Source: Bacillota bacterium
Lineage (GTDB): Bacteria; Bacillota; Clostridia; Acetivibrionales; DSM-1351
Reading direction: 5' to 3'
Length of the DNA: 64,000 bases
Assembly (NCBI GenBank): GCA_023415305.1
Contig: JAEZKZ010000117.1
Location: forward strand, 186,001 to 250,000
Shown: one piece after another, positions 62,576 through 64,000 of the stretch
Numbering within the stretch: the stretch's first letter is position 1
How the letters are laid out: every line of letters starts with the position of its first letter
The notes under the pieces: generated by a model
What the model was told of the DNA's origin: nothing
The model's database searches: none
What the model saw: only the letters and a program-made list of their open reading frames with translations
Made by a program: the position numbers and the translations under genes

Positions 62576-64000
62576 CTATTTGTATCTTTGATTTACCACC
62601 TGTATCCTACTCTGAAGACTACCTGTGATCTCGCCCTTCTTTTTCAGATACTTGGCCAGAACATCCTTTAAAAGTTCACCCTTCGATAATAATTTTGAAT
62701 CCTCAAGTTCCGTGTAACCATCACCGCCATTATATAAAAAGTCATTTGTAGCGACCTTATACAGTTTATTTTTATCCAGAGGCTTACCGTCAGCTGTGGT
62801 TACACTTACAATTCTCTTCCCGGCAGGCTGTGAAGCATCAAATGTATATTTTATGCCTGAAACTTGCAGGAACCCACCATTGGAGCCTCCATCAGGATAT
62901 AGCCTGATTCCTCTTTCAAGTGCTTCATATACATTTGAACCCTTAATTTCTATAGTTACCAATGAATTAACAAAGGGAAGTGATTTTCCAATTGCATACA
63001 AGCTTATATCCCCCTGGGGTATGCTCTCTCTTATACCTCCACCATTCATTAGTGCAAAATCCGCCATACCGGTTTCTTTCATGGCATCGGTAAGTACATT
63101 CCCCAAAGTTGTTTCTTTTGTTCTTACGTTGGACCTGAATCCATCCAGCTTTTCTATAGCACGTGCCACAACTTCCTTATTAGCTTCAAGAGCTATCGCA
63201 TGGTATTTTTCAGCTGTTGCAGCTACGTTTTTGTCTTCCTTGCTTTTATCTTTTGTCTGCAGTACCTTCCAATCAACCTTGGATATCTTTCCATCCTTGA
63301 AATACATATCCGCTTGTCCAACATGAGTACTGTAACCACCGGCTTCTACAAGATATGTATTGTTGACTTTATCGGCCTTTTCGTACAGGAAATGATGATG
63401 TCCGCAAAGTATCAGGTCTATTCCGTCAACCTGCCTGACTAATTCCCTGTCCTGATCATCTCCCAAATGGGATACAAGTATTATTGCATCAACTTGATTT
63501 TCCAATTTGCTTATTACACTCCTGGCACATTTCACAGGATCCTCAAGAGTAACCCCTGAATTGTTCTTTGAATTTGTATTGCCAAGTGCGTGTGGTTCCG
63601 TCAAGCCAAATATACCGATTTTTTTACTTCCCAGCTGAACAATTTTATATTCCTGGAATAATAACTTGCCGTCCTTGTAAATATTCGCCGATAGGACAGG
63701 AAATTTAAGCTGTCCGGAAATCTCTATCAATCTGTCGGCACCAAAATTGAAGTCATGATTTCCCGGAGCCATCCCATCATAGCCCATCAGGTTGGCTACC
63801 TCTACAACTCCCTTTCCCTTTTCGATATTTGCTTCATTGGTTCCGTGAAACAAATCTCCAGAATCCAGAAGCAAAGTGTTGGTATTATCCTCTCTTACTT
63901 CATCTATTAAATGTTTCATGAGCGGCATGCCCATCATTGTACTGACTTCATCCAGTGAGTAATAACCACCGGCCAAGTCATCAAACACAATGTGCCCATG
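62576..64000 (-). CDS. 5'-nucleotidase/2',3'-cyclic phosphodiesterase family protein, partial at window edge
   Basis: The visible 474 residues begin HGHIVFDDLAGGYYSLDEV, which is the middle of the N-terminal metallophosphoesterase motif (D-x-H-G), so the gene starts beyond the window. DSGDLFHGT and APGNHDFNFG (metal ligands) follow, then SHLGDDQDRELV and CGHHHFLY. The C-terminal domain has the substrate-stacking region GGGIRESIPQGDISLYAIGKSLPF and YNGGDGYTEL near its end. Usually secreted or surface-anchored and removes phosphate from nucleotides; the N-terminus that would show a signal peptide is missing. It is 79 bp before ACP 2 with no clear terminator. Confidence 0.88.
   Translation of the reverse strand, partial: HGHIVFDDLAGGYYSLDEVSTMMGMPLMKHLIDEVREDNTNTLLLDSGDLFHGTNEANIEKGKGVVEVANLMGYDGMAPGNHDFNFGADRLIEISGQLKFPVLSANIYKDGKLLFQEYKIVQLGSKKIGIFGLTEPHALGNTNSKNNSGVTLEDPVKCARSVISKLENQVDAIILVSHLGDDQDRELVRQVDGIDLILCGHHHFLYEKADKVNNTYLVEAGGYSTHVGQADMYFKDGKISKVDWKVLQTKDKSKEDKNVAATAEKYHAIALEANKEVVARAIEKLDGFRSNVRTKETTLGNVLTDAMKETGMADFALMNGGGIRESIPQGDISLYAIGKSLPFVNSLVTIEIKGSNVYEALERGIRLYPDGGSNGGFLQVSGIKYTFDASQPAGKRIVSVTTADGKPLDKNKLYKVATNDFLYNGGDGYTELEDSKLLSKGELLKDVLAKYLKKKGEITGSLQSRIQVVNQRYK

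Noticed and set aside
1..64000. CRISPR arrays, tRNA or rRNA genes, insertion sequences and prophage genes
   Set aside because: I found no spaced direct-repeat arrays, no tRNA-like cloverleaf with conserved T-loop, and no transposase or integrase in the open frames.

Overview
The window looks like chromosomal DNA of an anaerobic Gram-positive Clostridia species. It is AT-rich, has strong AGGAGG-type ribosome binding sites, frequent TTG/GTG starts and U-tailed hairpin terminators, and carries a trimeric NADH-linked [FeFe]-hydrogenase, a BmrCD-like heterodimeric exporter and HxlR/LexA-type regulation. A Ruminiclostridium-like organism is plausible, but that is inference. Most genes lie on the minus strand, so transcription mainly runs from high to low coordinates.

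Region 1 (about 1-14.7 kb) is accessory. A radical-SAM/SPASM enzyme, a PqqD-like peptide-binding protein and a 45-residue precursor peptide are followed by two ABC exporter half-transporters and a cytoplasmic-looking HExxH peptidase. The precursor (12822-12959) has a W-rich C-terminus with five W-x-[Q/R/E] units, so this looks like a RiPP pathway making a multiply cross-linked Trp peptide. Directly downstream, probably from its own promoter, is an unusual membrane operon: two sugar-type ABC permeases, an HlyD-type adaptor, a MacB-like permease and a lipoprotein fusing a beta-propeller to a solute-binding domain. No dedicated ATPase lies in that operon. An AraC/GyrI regulator closes the region.

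Region 2 (15-47 kb) is mostly housekeeping: a GT-C membrane protein, an SMP-30 lactonase, an acyl-CoA synthetase, a DUF2935 protein, glutamate synthase GltBD, two metallo-beta-lactamase-fold enzymes including RNase Z, a YkuK protein, a heterodimeric ABC exporter diverging from a small Cys-containing ORF, a flavoprotein, a kinase-like phosphotransferase, a 2-hydroxyacid dehydrogenase, the HydABC/HndACD-type hydrogenase operon, an HxlR/nitroreductase pair, a LexA-box-controlled small gene and an AIM24 protein. Two genes, gltD and the MBL-fold gene at 27200, share a nearly identical 33-nt hairpin element at the same position just before their ribosome binding sites.

Region 3 (46.9-62.5 kb) is a second specialised-metabolism locus. 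It has two free acyl carrier proteins, an ATP-grasp ligase, a PLP decarboxylase, three BtrH-type acyltransferase-like proteins, an AMP-dependent ligase, a type II thioesterase, three glycosyltransferases, a thymidylate-kinase-like protein, a PF14907-type nucleotidyltransferase and an MFS transporter. The ACP/ATP-grasp/decarboxylase/BtrH set matches the logic of the butirosin side-chain pathway (BtrI/BtrJ/BtrK/BtrH), but the duplicated acyltransferases, second ACP and other partners point to a different, apparently uncharacterised, acylated or glycosylated product. The window ends inside a 5'-nucleotidase gene.
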